This document shows, one piece after another, positions 1 to 11,897 of a stretch of 64,000 nucleotides of DNA. A program made the position numbers and the translations under genes. How positions within the stretch are numbered: the first letter of the stretch is position 1; every line of letters starts with the position of its first letter. Origin of the DNA: Gordionus sp. m RMFG-2023 (lineage: Eukaryota; Nematomorpha; Gordioida; Chordodea; Parachordodidae); NCBI RefSeq assembly GCF_954871325.1, contig NC_088778.1, positions 21,251,120 to 21,315,119 on the forward strand, written 5' to 3'. The notes under the pieces were generated by a model. The model ran no database searches, was not told the DNA's origin, and saw only the letters and a program-made list of their open reading frames with translations.

Positions 1-539
1 TAGCGAAACACCATAAGCTACACACAAATATCAATGTGGTAAAAAATATTGTTATACAAAATAATAACCTTTGTTCGACAAGAATTAAAATGGTTACTTT
101 TTTATCACTTTCGAATTTTGTATGGCTAGTTAATTGTGATAACAAAAAAGGGGTCAATTAAATTATTTTAAATAAATATTTTGTAAGCTCAACACTATAA
201 TAAAATAATGTAATCAAATATTTCAAAATTTATTTTATCCCTTCGAAAATCTCTATAAAAAACATGTTATTGAATAACTTAGGATTATTTTCAGTGTTTC
301 ATACAAACAGGACTGGACACGTGATGTAACCCGTCAAGTTTTGCACTAATCAAGTCCAACATTTAAGCGCTTCTAGTGGGGAAAGCGATATGAAAGTACT
401 TAACTAAAATATTTTCTTATTTTTCACACACTTTATAAACATTCCAATTTATTTTTTTAGTTTATTCACGCTAATGGATTAACTGTAGACTTTCCAAATA
501 TGTTGTCCTAATAATTTCTCTATATTATTTTAGGTTCTT
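1..539. other. AT-rich intergenic DNA, no gene seen
   Basis: No coding frame, terminal repeat or RNA motif was recognised here. It is low-complexity A+T-rich sequence leading into the gypsy fossil on its right, and may contain that element's decayed 3' part. Confidence 0.4.
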
Positions 540-1825
540 CTCTAGTTGATCGTCATGTTTTCTTTTATTTTTCCCATATACTATCGACGTCATACGCATC
601 TTCTCCTTTTTTCATAATTACTGTATCAGGTACCCCCCCCCCTTCCAGATGTATTTTATTTATAAACCATATCTTCGCATATTTTTTATCGCGATAAAAT
701 TTTGCCCATATTTCTGCCTGAATTTCTACCTCAGGGGATTTGAGCATTTAGCCTATTCCGGGTCATAATTTGCATCGTTGGTGACCTTCTCGTTGCTGAA
801 CGCTTATATTAGTATTTGAGCCATATGATTTTTCATATCTTGTTTTTGACTTCGCCTGCATGGTATGCAACGTTCCTCTCACTCTTTCACTTATACTGTT
901 GGTTTTCAGTTTATAAGGGCTTAAAGTAATGTGTTTAATATCATTAAATCTATAAAAGTATGTTTACCATTGTCGATTACAATATTTCTTGGAACACCAA
1001 ACCTTGCGATATGATCTCTTACATTAATTATGTAATCCATATATATTATATATTAAGTTTACTTCACCCCATTTTGAATAAGCATCTATTGTCACTAACC
1101 AATCCTTTCCAGTATATATCCGGCCAAATCAAATCATTCCTAAGGTCGTTCTTATATATTCCAAGAATAAAGTGTGACTTGGCATTTCCTTGGTATTCCT
1201 TGCAATTTTTTAAAGAACTTTTCTATATTTTGATCTAATGATGGCCACCATACATAATGATACATTATTGACCGTGACCGGTCATCCAGGATGACTATAT
1301 CATATTTCTAATATACATATAATATTGATATGATTAGTCTTTCTTGCCTATATAAATAATTCGCTTTAGAACGATTTTTTCTCTTTACAATTATATAAAA
1401 ATAATTCTTTAATATTTATATTTTCCAATGCACATTTAAAATATATATTAGTTAATTGAATTTTGCGGTACATCCTTTCTTCTGACATGCGCCATCTATT
1501 CCTGTAAATTATTAAATCATCTAGCATTGCTGTTCGAATTTTTTTGTTTCGCCTAGTGTTCCTGATTTTGATGTGTGCCCCTACGTAACGTAATAGTACT
1601 CTATGTTTTTTCTTTCTTCCCGCGCGATATAATTTCATAATTGTAGTTGCCTAGTTTAAGTGCCCATTGTACCAACTGATTATTCGTCAATTTTGATAGA
1701 CTATACTTGACCCAAATATTCAAGTGGTTTGCGGTCTGTATGAAGTAAACGTTTTCCCACAAATAAATACATATGGAATTTGTGAAAGGCAAATATTAAA
1801 GGCTACAGCTTCACGGCTTATGGCA
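540..1825 (-). mobile_element. Ty3/gypsy retrotransposon fossil (RNase H and integrase part)
   Basis: Read on the minus strand, 1600-1800 gives an RNase H end of Ty3/gypsy type: a decayed DHKPL-like stretch followed by a W-x-L-x-L-x-x-Y-x-x-E-I-I-S-R region. At 950-1150 it gives integrase core words, TIDAYSKWGEV and then HIARFGVPRNIVIDNGK. About 565-747 could be the tail of the integrase. Reverse transcriptase, gag and LTRs were not found, so the copy is a fragment, cut on its upstream side by the G-rich repeat starting near 1826. It is broken, with several breaks, and looks old. Confidence 0.7.
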
Positions 1826-2049
1826 GTGACATATCTAGGATTTCGTTTCGGAGGGGGCTAAATAATAAATCGCATAATATTTGTATGGGGGGAGGGGGGG
1901 GTTTCAATGTTTTCCTTGATTTTTCTCTAAATATGCCATTGATAAGAGCAAACAATTTTTTCGCGATTAAGACCTTTAAGGACGCATAAGCGATAAAGCG
2001 TTTGCTTATACCAGTCATTAAAAAAAAAAATTCCAGCAGATACTTTTTA

Positions 2050-2545
2050 TTTATTTTAAAAAAATGATAAAACACTAAAAAATTAAAACAAGTATATATA
2101 AATATGTAAAATTACTAACTAAAAATAAATATATATATTATAAGTATCGAAGGCTCTAAAAAGAGCTTAATTTAATAATGAATATGTACCTAAAAATAAA
2201 AAATTAATAAATATTCAAAATTAAATAACTTAATATTTCAGCCAATAGTCATATCAACTAACGGCAATTTTTCACAGTCTACATATTTTTTTAAAAAAAT
2301 TTTGTCACGAAAAAATTTTAACATAACAAACGAAAATCGCGAATCCTTCTTTCTTAAACAAAAACTTCAACTAGAAATTTTTAAACACAATTATACTTAT
2401 TTTTTAGGTACATATTCATTATTAAATTAAGCCTTTTTAGAGCCTTCGATACTTATAATATATGTTTATTTTTATTTAGTAATTTTACATGTTTTTATAT
2501 ACTTGTTTTTAATATTTTATGTTTTATCATTTTTTTTAAGTCATT
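2050..2545. repeat. Foldback (long inverted repeat) element
   Basis: Two arms of about 145-150 bp, roughly 2055-2200 and 2395-2540, are near-identical inverted copies; both contain TATCGAAGGCTCTAAAAA and AATAATGAATATGTACCTAA in opposite orientation. The roughly 190-bp spacer shows no reading frame. The form is that of a non-autonomous foldback DNA transposon. The G-rich sequence 1826-2049, beginning near GCAGTGACATATCTAGG, may be part of the same unit, but its outer ends and target duplication were not resolved. Confidence 0.7.
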
Positions 2546-3960
2546 AAATTAAAAGTGAGAGCACCTAACCTTTTTTCTGTCGCCTTAATGGCTATCTCTA
2601 TTGAAATATTTTATTAGTTTATATGCTTTTAATATCCTAAAACAGCTTTTCTTCTTCAATTGTCCAATTCTACCATACCTTGATACTTCCTAGTTTATAT
2701 ATCAAAGTTATTTCTGAATATTTAAATACAATACATAATATTAAAATAGAAAATAAAATAAATGTTTCAATGAGATTTCTCCAATATGTACCATTTTTAA
2801 ATTCTAGTTGCAATGGACTATGGGCCAGGCCGAGTCTAGATCTAAAAAATGTCTCTCTATAGTTTGGCTCACCTACTCGACCATCGAAGTTGTTTAATTA
2901 TTTAGAATATATCTAGATATAAAAATGTTGAATCTGTATTTTACCTAGTCAATTTTTAAAGTGTCAAAATATAGATACATTCTTAGCTGTGTCTGTATTT
3001 ATTTATAGATACATTTTGCTATAATTAATTTTACATTTTTTAACATTTTAAAATATTTAGTACTATTTTTTGTAAATTATCTGTCCAAGTTTATTTCTCC
3101 CAATTCAAATCAAGTTTTACTTTATACAATGAATAAAAATATATGGTATTAATATTAATATTAATAATTAGAATCTTTATATATTATAAATTCTTAAATG
3201 CTTTATTAATGTTACTTATGGGGAAAAAACAATCAACACAAAATCAGGAAATTTTTTAAATTTGATTGAACTTTATTTCAGCAAGAAAATTTAAATAATC
3301 GACATACCTATTATCCATTGAACTTTCAAAGTTTCCACATGATAAAATTCGCAGAAAATTGAAAGATTTAATTATTTTTTTTAATGTCCCTAAGAAGATA
3401 TAAATGAGGATATCAATTTAAACACCAATCAAATATAAATGAGGATATAAATTTTAACACCTATCAAAATTTGAATTATTATTTTTAAAATGAGTGTTGG
3501 GATTATATTATATTTAAATATTATCCTAATATAATTTTAGCGCAGAAATAATCTATCAGACTGCTTTATTGATCAAAGATAACAACAAATATTTTATACT
3601 TATTTATATATTTTATATATATTATATATTTTTTAATTATTTATATATTTTATATATAAATAAAAATATTTAGTTCAATTCAAAATTTGTGCTTTACAAT
3701 AGATTTTTAATTTTGGCATTATGCAAACCTTACATGATTAAAATAAAAAATGTATCTTAATGGTATATCTATACCTAGATAAATTCTTAGACCATATGTT
3801 TATGTATCTAGAAATATATTTTAACAACTCTGCCTATAGGTCTTTATAAATTTCTCATGACAATTATTGAGGTTAGGAAGTATTCTTAGCTCTTTAATAT
3901 TCAAGTGGAGTTTGTAATTTTTTATTTTGTCTACTATATTTTCAGACGAGGTATACCGAA
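2546..3960. other. AT-rich DNA, no gene seen
   Basis: No convincing coding sequence. A short tandem pair near 3396-3475 (units sharing ATATAAATGAGGATAT) and AT-rich simple sequence at 3590-3665 are the only structure noticed. Confidence 0.4.
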
Positions 3961-6150
3961 TAGAGGTCTGCAAGACCCGGTCCCTTTCGGTACGTTACGA
4001 TTTTTGCATAAGTTGCCCAACCCGAAATTTTTAAAACAATTTGCCCAACGCCCAGCCCGAATTTTGAAAGAATGTGTCTGAAGCCCGGCTAGACCTGAAA
4101 TTTTCTAAAAGATGCCCGTGGCCTGGCCCAAAATTTACAAAACCGGATAGTTAAAATTTAAAGTATACGTCACGGTTCAAATTATTTCTATTAATTTTCT
4201 GGCCATCAGATATTTAATATCTATTTGCTATATAATGCTCTTATATTATATCTCCCCTGGATGGCTATCTATTTCTACAACAATTGTTTTATAAATCATT
4301 GTTTTTGATATCTATGTATTTGTTATTTGATCATCGTTAATAACTTATTTGTTAACTATATTATTTGTAGATTTAGTAATTTAGTTAAACAGCTCTTAAA
4401 ATAGACATAAATAAGCATAATGTAATATTTTATCAAATAGTATTAATCAAAATATTAGTTTAAATTCAAAAAAATATATTAAAATATCAGGGTAATATAA
4501 AAATTTTATGAAATTGTCATCCCTGCCTATGATTATATATAAAATAGGGATAAAATTATATGAAATAATTTTTATTACATAAAAATATAGAATAATATAA
4601 TATTTTTATTCATAATGTTAATTTTATTTTATTCATATAAATAATAACTCATTTCCATCGTTTCCTTCTTACCTTGAGCATCCTGCCAGCTACAGGGAAA
4701 ATTCTCTCACTAGTGGAACTACTTGCTGGTATACACAAAAATTTTTTTGCCAAGCGAGTCAACTTAGGATACCTTTTAATATAAATAAAAATAAATGGTT
4801 TAGCTGAAATAAGAGTATTTATTTTATACTTGCTCTCCCTTTTTCCTCACCATCACTCCCTAGATTCAAAGATTCTTCCAAATAAGAATATAGTTCTCCA
4901 CCTGGATTTGGATAGTTATATTTCATCTTCGCATTTAGAAAAAGTGGTCTTACTTTTTTGGCTATAAAATTTATTAACATTAAATTTAACCAATAAGAAA
5001 AAATATCATTTGATACAATTTTCAGGGCTAGTAGGTCTACCTCTATTATTTCTCCCTCATTTGAAAAAAGTTCTCATTACTAATAATTTTATACGTTATG
5101 AACCTCTTGTCATTCTTGTAAAATGATAGCATCTTTTTTTTAAATTTTGGATTCAATAGTGTAGCTATCATGAAGTAGGGATGTGTTTAACTTTAAATTT
5201 AACCAATATAAAAAAAATATCATTTGATACATTTTTCAGGGCTAGCAGGTCTACCTCTATTATTTCTCCTTCATTTGAAAAAAGTTCTCATTATTAATAA
5301 TTTTATACGTTATGAACTTCTTGTCGTTCTTGTGATGATAGCATCTTTATTTTTAAAATTTTGGATTCAATAGTATAGCTATCATGAAGTAATCACTTTT
5401 CTATTTATATATGTATTTCGCCTTTTATTAATTTTAATAATTTATGTTGAAAATAACTCATCCGTTTCTAAAGAATTCAATAATTTTCTTTTCCTTGAAT
5501 AAATATAATTTAACTATGTTTTTAAGTCAGTTTCCAATTGCTGGCTTTCTTCTCTAAAAGGAATTCCCTCAAAATAGTTTTATCAATATTGGCCAATTTA
5601 TAGCTTTTTCCTCTTTTGTGTAAAATATTCATTATCTCTTGAAATTGCGTATAATAATTTTGAAATCCATTTGACCTCGATCTCTTGATGCAATATGTTT
5701 GTCAATTTTTTATTACACTCACTCTGTTTAAAATATCGGACTAGGCTTTTTGTCATTTATGACATTTAATGTCAAGGAGCGTCATCTAAGAATTTTTCGT
5801 TAAAGCTGTTACTTAAAATAGTATATACTTAGTGAGCTTGGATTATAATTGCCAAGTGCCTTTTATTATATTGGCGCCTTGATCTGTTACAAATATTAGT
5901 TTTACATTTGTAAACCTGTATGAGAAGAATTTCTTAATCAATTATTTTTTAATATTTTCCCTTGTTTTTTTATCATCCTTAAATTTTAAGGTAAATAAAA
6001 TCCGTTCTTTAACAATCCAAATATCAATATAATGTAAAGACATTGTGAGTGATATACAAATTTTTATAAAATTGTCAGTCCATATATCAATCGTTGCAGT
6101 GCATAGCCATTGGCTTAAAAATAATTGAATCTCAGGAACAATTTATTCTC
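3961..6150 (-). mobile_element. hAT DNA transposon A, decayed
   Basis: Minus-strand translation gives a hAT transposase in the right order. Near 6060-6100 is a DIWTDNF-like motif, near 5850-5900 FVTDQGANII (catalytic region), and near 4660-4770 the C-terminal dimerisation block PKLTRLAKKFL followed by PASSSTSERIF and VAGRMLKVRR. The left border at 3961 starts TAGAGGTCTGCAAGACCC, a hAT-like terminus close to that of the hAT at 61376, followed by CCCG-rich subterminal sequence to about 4150. A matching right terminus was not found; near 6180 a GCAGGGCTGTATAG stretch is a weak candidate. Reading frames are interrupted repeatedly, so it is inactive. Confidence 0.75.
4981..5389. repeat. Tandem duplication inside hAT A (about 210-bp unit)
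   Basis: Copy 1 (4981-5187) and copy 2 (5195-5389) share nearly the whole sequence, including TCAGGGCTAG, GGTCTACCTCTATTATTTCT and GTAGCTATCATGAAGTA. They differ at scattered sites, so the duplication is not recent. It lies within the transposase region and lengthens it. Confidence 0.85.
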
Positions 6151-7989
6151 TTACTGATTCAGCTATATCACTTGTATGCAGGGCTGTATAGTTGGGGAGG
6201 CGAGCGAGCTAAAATTAGACAATTTTAGGGGTAGCCAAATTTTGTAACTTTACTAAAAAATTTTTAGCCTCTTGAAAAGTAAGAATTTTTTTGTATATAT
6301 TACATATATGGCATTATTCCTTTTTTGTCAAAAAATCATATATGATTATTTTAAAAAAAAGTTTGATTTATATTTTAGTAAAAAAAAATTCATTTATTTT
6401 TTAGTTAAGAAATTTGATTTTTCTATTGAAATTTGTTTTTTATTTGTAAATTATCTTTAAAAACAATTTAATTAAATCTTCTATTAGCGAAGGAACAAGG
6501 TAATCGGTAAGTAAAAATATATAATAAATTTATTTTTAAAAAAATGATTTCTATTAGATGATTATTTTGATTAATATTTGGTCTATTTTCTCATAAAGGT
6601 AATTTTTGTAGTTGTAATCGCTATAAGGCACTCTTTGGATATTCTGATTAATCTATTTTAAAATAAAAAAATTTATACAATAGTCTTCATTTAACACATA
6701 GACCTTTAGAGTGAGTACACTTTAAATTACTATGTGTTACAAGTGAGATGCCAGAAATACTCGATATATATGTTAATGATTAGCACATTGATATTTTTAT
6801 GGTCAATCATGACGATCTTACAGAAGTCGCTGATTTACATATTTCTCTCTCTGATCATAATAATTCCGCAGAATCTGTTTAATTTTTCTCTCTCATAATG
6901 ACATCCCTTCATATATTTCTCTCTTTCATGGTATAGGGAAATCCACAGTAGAATACAACATAATTAACAATAGTTCCTCTAAATATTTTAACACAAACTG
7001 GTATGATATAGGTGAATTGTATTGTGGATAAATGATTGATAACCTGCAATGTTTTTAATAGAAAAAAATCTTCAAAGAATGAGACCGCTTATTTTCTACG
7101 AAACTAAAATGATGATATTTTTCATGCGAAAACTTTTCAATAATCTATAGATAATTTTTGTTGTAAACTTCTTTTCAAACGAAGGCTACTGGAATAGTTC
7201 TCATAACAAAAATTATCAAATATGCTTGAGTAAATTGTGTTGTTTTTTTAAGGGGCTTCCAATTTATTTTTCCATGGGTTCCCTAAAGTTTCGGCACGGT
7301 GATGCTTACATGTCTGGATACGGTAGTTGAATGAGGGATTGCATTTTTAATATCGATTTTCCTTTTGATGTCACGATGTCAATTAAATGTAAACAAAAAT
7401 TGTAAAAAGCCTTTTCTAGCTATAGCCTCATAGGGCCTTATAAATTTGAACAAAACATAACCGCTTTATAAATTAATTGAGATGACAGCTAGTTTGAATC
7501 TTTATTACAAAGTTGGTCATTTTAGATAAATTTTCTAAAAAAAAATTTTTTTTTTCATGTTGATAATTATTTTTGAAATATAAATATATAAATAATAAAT
7601 ACGGAACACAAATCATAATTTAAATAAAGATTATAATTATAAATTAGTATAATATTAATTTAATTGAAAATTTATATAATATTAATAATTTAAGCAAGCC
7701 AAAATTTGTGGATTCCTCATCTAATGGCTTTGCTTTGTTGGCTACTGATCTTCTCGACTTGCATTTTTATTCGCGTTTTTGTTTTTTCATAAATTTTTGC
7801 TGTCATTTATCACTTGAGATCCAAATTCCTTTTTAGCGCCAACGTTATAATTGGGAGCAAAATAGCCTGATTCTGCACAGAATGTTGAATCATGGGGTTT
7901 CGGTCATTGAAAATATAAAGCTGAGATAACTTATTATGTTTAAGGCCAAATTCTGTCGTAAGTAGATCCCTCTTTGGGATCCTCGGTCC
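6151..7989. other. Decayed sequence, possible coding relic near 6745-6880
   Basis: On the plus strand 6745-6880 keeps an open-looking frame (MPEILDIYVND, then HIDIFMVNHDD and HISLSDHNNS) interrupted by a stop, which reads like an old coding fragment, but no family is recognised. A G-rich patch at 6180-6230 resembles a DNA-transposon end. The last 150 bases before 7990 may be 3' untranslated sequence of the LINE. Confidence 0.3.
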
Positions 7990-8002
7990 AAGCAGAGGTA
8001 CG

Positions 8003-8398
8003 CTATCCCAGCTCTTTAAACAAGGTCAGAACATGAGAGCCGAACGATGTTAAAATTGTGGCGATTAATGGTAGGAATATATAGTTGGCAGGTAGCGATG
8101 GCAAATATTTAACGAGTTTATTCGCCTCGGCGTCTAGTAAAGCATCCCTATATATATTGGAAGGAGCAAGAAGATCTATGCATGAAAAATCCCAGGTTAG
8201 GAATTCCCCTTCTCTCCAGGGGATCATGGTAGAGCCATCAGGCCGTTTACCATTGGAATTGTAAAGGTTAGGGGCTCGAGGGTGACGGGATGCCAAGGCC
8301 CTGGAAATTGTATCTTTGCATTTTATATGTCTAATGAATCTGCCTAGGCCTTTGGAGTTGACCGATGTTTGACAGAGAATACAGTGATAGGATATCAT
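8003..8398 (-). pseudogene. LINE C-terminal domain, endonuclease-like
   Basis: The frame contains Cys/His residues (CILC near the start and a later H-x4-C), then KRPDGSTMIPW, EFLTWDFSCIDLLAPSNI, and ends FGSHVLTLFKELG. The order R-P-D-G ... W-D ... D recalls the PD-(D/E)XK fold of restriction-like LINE endonucleases. That link is inference; the domain is well known at the C-terminus of this RT group. Confidence 0.7.
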
Positions 8399-9288
8399 TA
8401 TATCGCAATTGAGTTTTAGACTAATGACGTGACGTAGCTCATCGTTGTTTAGGAGCTGATCCAGATTTTGCGATGGGAAAGCCTTGAAAAATTTTCGCTA
8501 CCTGCGGGGAAAAGATTAGAGAATGGTCCTCGGGTTCTCCTTAATTTAAGGTATGCAACGGAGTTGTCAATTAGATGCTTATCCCGGTCCTTTTTTAGTG
8601 CGGATAAAGGAAGATCGACTAATTAGAGAGATTTCCAGAGATCAATTACCTGCAGAAGCAAGAGGTCAGGATGATTTGTGGATGTGTATGATAATGGGCT
8701 CGCAAGATAGGCGAGAAGAAATGAATGCACTAACGGAAAATAGTGAGGGAGATCTTATGCCAATGCCACCAGATTTGGTTGGTAAGGTAGCCTGTAACCA
8801 AGATAGATCTCCAAATTTAAGATTGGTGAGATGTTTAATCTCAAGCTCATATGCAGCGAGGATGATATTATATTGGAAGATTTGCGACGATAGGAGTGTA
8901 TATAAAATTCTCGGGATTAGAAGGTAATTCTTCAATAGGAAAAAAGCTTGATGGGCTGGGAGGCACGACAGTGTATCGCGCATGAGAGATATCTCGCATG
9001 AGGTATCGGCAAGGAACTTGATAAAGGACTAGTCTTTATCTACTGGAGATCCGAGATGTGTCAAAGAGTTCAATGGTGTATGATTGAACTTAAGATCGTG
9101 GTTAAGGTAAATGATCCCAAGGGGACAATATTCGCTCTTGTCTGAATCAATTCGTGGTCCCAAACGGCTCTCCCTGGATTTTATTATCTTGATTGCTTTC
9201 ATCACTTTATTAGGTTGGCCGCCTAGTGTACCATCGTCGATATACCAATTACGAAGATTAAGCTTGCATTGGTCATTTATGTCTCGTA

Positions 9289-9618
9289 TCAGGTTATTAA
9301 TGCCCAGATAAACAAAAAGGAACCTAGAGGGTCACCTTGTTGTATTCCATCGCTAGGAGGAATCAACCTATCTCCAAATTGGAGATGCGAAGGACTAGCA
9401 TAGCAATCGAAGATAAATTGCGAATATTCTGGGTAGAGGGTTAGGATAGTTAGAAACGCGCTACGCCTTAGAAGGATAAAGGCGTTCGAAAAGTCTTTTT
9501 TAACTAAGATATCGTCACTGGGGTCTGTTTGTAAATACATGTGAAGGGATATCTCACATCCATCTTTTACGTTTACCCCTAATTGATTCAGGCGCAGGTG
9601 ACTGGATATCATGAACAA
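9289..9618 (-). pseudogene. LINE reverse transcriptase core fragment
   Basis: Residues about 40-50 read LVKKDFSNAF (first catalytic aspartate) and about 92-105 read GIQQGDPLGSFLF, the LINE RT finger/palm signature. The segment between them (FGDRLIPPSDG) also fits this RT group. The F/YADD box is not inside this frame. It belongs to the truncated LINE 7990-9900 and is not a host gene. Confidence 0.85.
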
Positions 9619-9945
9619 TATTCTGCTTACTACTAGTTTGGCGGTTAATCGGAGCTAAGTGGTTCCAATAGCGATAGGGCGAATATCTTTATTAGATTTA
9701 TGGAGAGCTATGAGTTTAGCTCCGTATAGGAGTGGGACAACGGCGGGTGGTATGCCTTCAGTAAGCATACGGTTGTTGAGTTGGGTGTTTTTTCCAAAAT
9801 ATCGCATTGTTGTAGGAATATTGGGCTAACCCTATCAAACCCAGGTGAGGAATTCGCTAAATTGTTACAATGATGCCTTTTAAGGTAGGAAGTTCCCATA
9901 GATGATTAAAATCAAAAAAATTTGCTAAATGATATGCATTTAACG

Positions 9946-9966
9946 CCTACCCTAACCCTAACCTTA
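9946..9966. repeat. Short interstitial telomere-like motif
   Basis: The run CCTACCCTAACCCTAACCTT holds about two and a half units of CCCTAA, the TTAGGG telomere unit in reverse. It lies some 45 bp beyond the truncated 5' end of the minus-strand LINE. It is too short to call a real telomeric tract. Confidence 0.5.
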
Positions 9967-10373
9967 TATTTTTTTATTATCTATAATAAGATTGAATATT
10001 TTTTCAACACTCCTGATTGTATTATTTTTTTTATTTTATAAATACCATCCTGAAGGCCTTTTTGTTATAGCTTCCTGAAATTATTGCATTTTTATTTTAG
10101 AAAAGATTTCTAATTTTTTAAAAAATATTTTTATAATGATGTATAATAGTTTAAATGTTATATATCCATTTAAAAAAATATATTTTTTGACGTTAAAATG
10201 TTATGTATCCATTTAGAAATTATATATTTTTTGACATACTTTATTTATTAAAGATAAAATTAATTTTTTTGTCCATTTTTCCAAAGGAAAAAAACCCCGG
10301 TTTTCTGAGAATTCTATTACAGGGTAAGCTATAATAAGTTGCTTGGAGCCTTCAATATTATTATAACCATTAT
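9967..10373. other. AT-rich spacer, no gene seen
   Basis: No coding signal. A roughly 55-bp imperfect tandem pair (10135-10245, units sharing TATCCATTTA and TATATTTTTTGAC) is the only structure. Confidence 0.4.
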
Positions 10374-10381
10374 CTATCAGA

Positions 10382-11089
10382 CAGGGTTGTGTATTTGACC
10401 GGTTAAATACGATTCGGACAATTGATCAATATTTGACAGGTTAAATATGGTCATATTTAAATAAATGTTTTTGAAGTTATTATTTTATTTTGTTTATATG
10501 AATCTATTAATTATAATATTTTTTAAATTCATTGTCATTCAATAGCTAATGATTCATATTTAATATTATCATTTTCTTTAATATTTGATAATCAATTTTC
10601 ATGTTGTCGAGATCTTCAATCCATTTGTTTTAGTAAAAATATTACCCCAAATCGATCAATATCTTTATGAAGAAGAAGTAGAACTAAAAATTGTAAAATG
10701 GCATTTCTCTTAATGGGCTTAGTTTTCAAAGGCCATTTTACTAATTTGAGGCAGAATCTGATTGTTTCTTGTGGAAGTTATTGCTATCCACACAATTTGC
10801 TATTAAACATGCAGCTTTAACTTCTGATATTTATTCACTTGAAACATTGTAAAATTCTAATTCTTGTATTATGTCACATACTACATAAATTCATTACTAG
10901 TAATGCTCCTCTTAATATTGGGTCCCATAGATAACAGCATTGTGATTCTCATGTATTTATATTGTTTTTTCTTTTCTCATACATATTTTTAAATTTTTTT
11001 CTTCAATTTTTTAGAATATTTAACTATATTTGACCGTATTTAACCTGGTCAAATACTTTTCCAATCAATTGACCGACTTCCCAACCCTG
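10382..11089. mobile_element. Non-autonomous hAT element, 708 bp
   Basis: The ends are inverted: CAGGGTTGTG on the left and CCCAACCCTG on the right, each followed inward by sequence containing TATTTGACC and GGTTAAATACG. The flanks are CTATCAGA (10374-10381) and TTATCAGA (11090-11097), an 8-bp target duplication with one difference, as made by hAT transposases. The inside is AT-rich with no clear transposase. Confidence 0.85.
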
Positions 11090-11097
11090 TTATCAGA

Positions 11098-11636
11098 TAA
11101 TTAAAAAGTTCAAAGTCTTCCATGTAAATTTTTAAAAACCTTTCTTGTACAATTGGAAAAAATATATATAAAACATAAAATATTGGTCCATATTAAAAAT
11201 GGGGTGACCCAAAATTCATATAAAAAATTCATCAAAGATATATTAATTTAAATTTAAATGACATAATATCATATTTGTTAAAATCTATTAATGAAATTGC
11301 AACCACCAAAAGAGAGTTACACAAACTTTTGAATTAAATTAAAATTATTTTGCACATATTAAGCTAAGACAAAAATATCTAAAGAATTTTAAATAATAAC
11401 GTTTTTACCTTGATTTTTTTGGATAAAAATTATTTTATTAAAACCATAGACAAAGAAAGGAGACAGATAACAGGTGACCCCAACGAAGGATTCTATCTTC
11501 GTCAGCAGATTTTTTTTTCAAAATCTGCCTGTCCACTTTTCTAGAATCCCTTCCTCTCTAGGGTGATATGTACCTTTTTTAGTTCTTTTTAATGTTTTTT
11601 ATATACATTTTTTATTTATTTTTTATAATTTTTAAT
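11098..11636. other. AT-rich spacer with one structured patch
   Basis: No gene seen. Around 11455-11575 base composition is more balanced and contains hairpins (CGAAG...CTTCG, and GCAGATTTT...AAAATCTGC). The patch could be a decayed small element; no RNA family was recognised. Confidence 0.35.
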
Positions 11637-11644
11637 ACATTCTT

Positions 11645-11889
11645 CAGAGACCTGTGGGCCCGGCCCGTTTTAATTCTTTTAAACATACCCGAGCCGGGCC
11701 TTATTTTAATTTTTTTAAATATACCCTGGCCGAACCAGGCGTAAAAAAATACTCGGGCCGGGCCATATATTTTAAAACGCCATTATTAGCTATAAAAATT
11801 AAAAATAAATGAAATATATTTTTAAAAAATCTGGGACGGGCCAAAAAACTTTTTATTTGGCATGCAAATGGTACCTATGCAGGTCTCTG
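11645..11889. mobile_element. hAT MITE of the GGGCC-rich family, 245 bp
   Basis: Terminal inverted repeats CAGAGACCTG / CAGGTCTCTG enclose GGGCC-rich subterminal repeats (GGGCCCGGCCCG, GAGCCGGGCC, GGACGGGCC). The flanks ACATTCTT and ATATTATT match at 6 of 8 positions, in line with an aged 8-bp target duplication. Other members occur at 18800, 52584 and 58184, with an isolated end at 28032. Confidence 0.85.
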
Positions 11890-11897
11890 ATATTATT

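Larger units (their letters stand above)
7990..9900 (-). mobile_element. LINE (non-LTR retrotransposon), 5'-truncated, minus strand
   Basis: The minus strand encodes, in order from high to low coordinates, RT motif 0/1 (SPGFDRVSPIFLQQ, 9760-9850), the catalytic part (LVKKDFSNAF then GIQQGDPLGSFLF, 9310-9520), a thumb/connection part (LPTKSGGIGIRS, 8740-8780) and a C-terminal domain (KRPDGSTMIPW, EFLTWDFSC, 8003-8300). The combination is typical of a widespread invertebrate LINE group. The upstream ORF and 5' half are missing, as usual for truncated LINEs. The 3' end lies near 7990 and no poly-A tail was recognised. Several frameshifts separate the pieces, so it is dead. Confidence 0.85.

Noticed and set aside
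635-650. Runs of G or C here and at 1885, 14927, 15735, 23786, 24168, 24255, 26621, 56545
   Set aside because: Considered as quadruplex or regulatory sites; they cluster at ends of decayed DNA transposons and are better explained that way.
960-1238. 92-codon plus-strand open frame
   Set aside because: It lies antisense to the integrase remains of the gypsy fossil, and its composition (many I, Y, L, F) is that of chance AT-rich frames.
8553-8927. 124-codon plus-strand open frame
   Set aside because: It is the antisense shadow of the minus-strand LINE, whose RT words occupy the opposite strand here.
9111-9311. 66-codon plus-strand open frame
   Set aside because: Antisense shadow of the LINE RT region.
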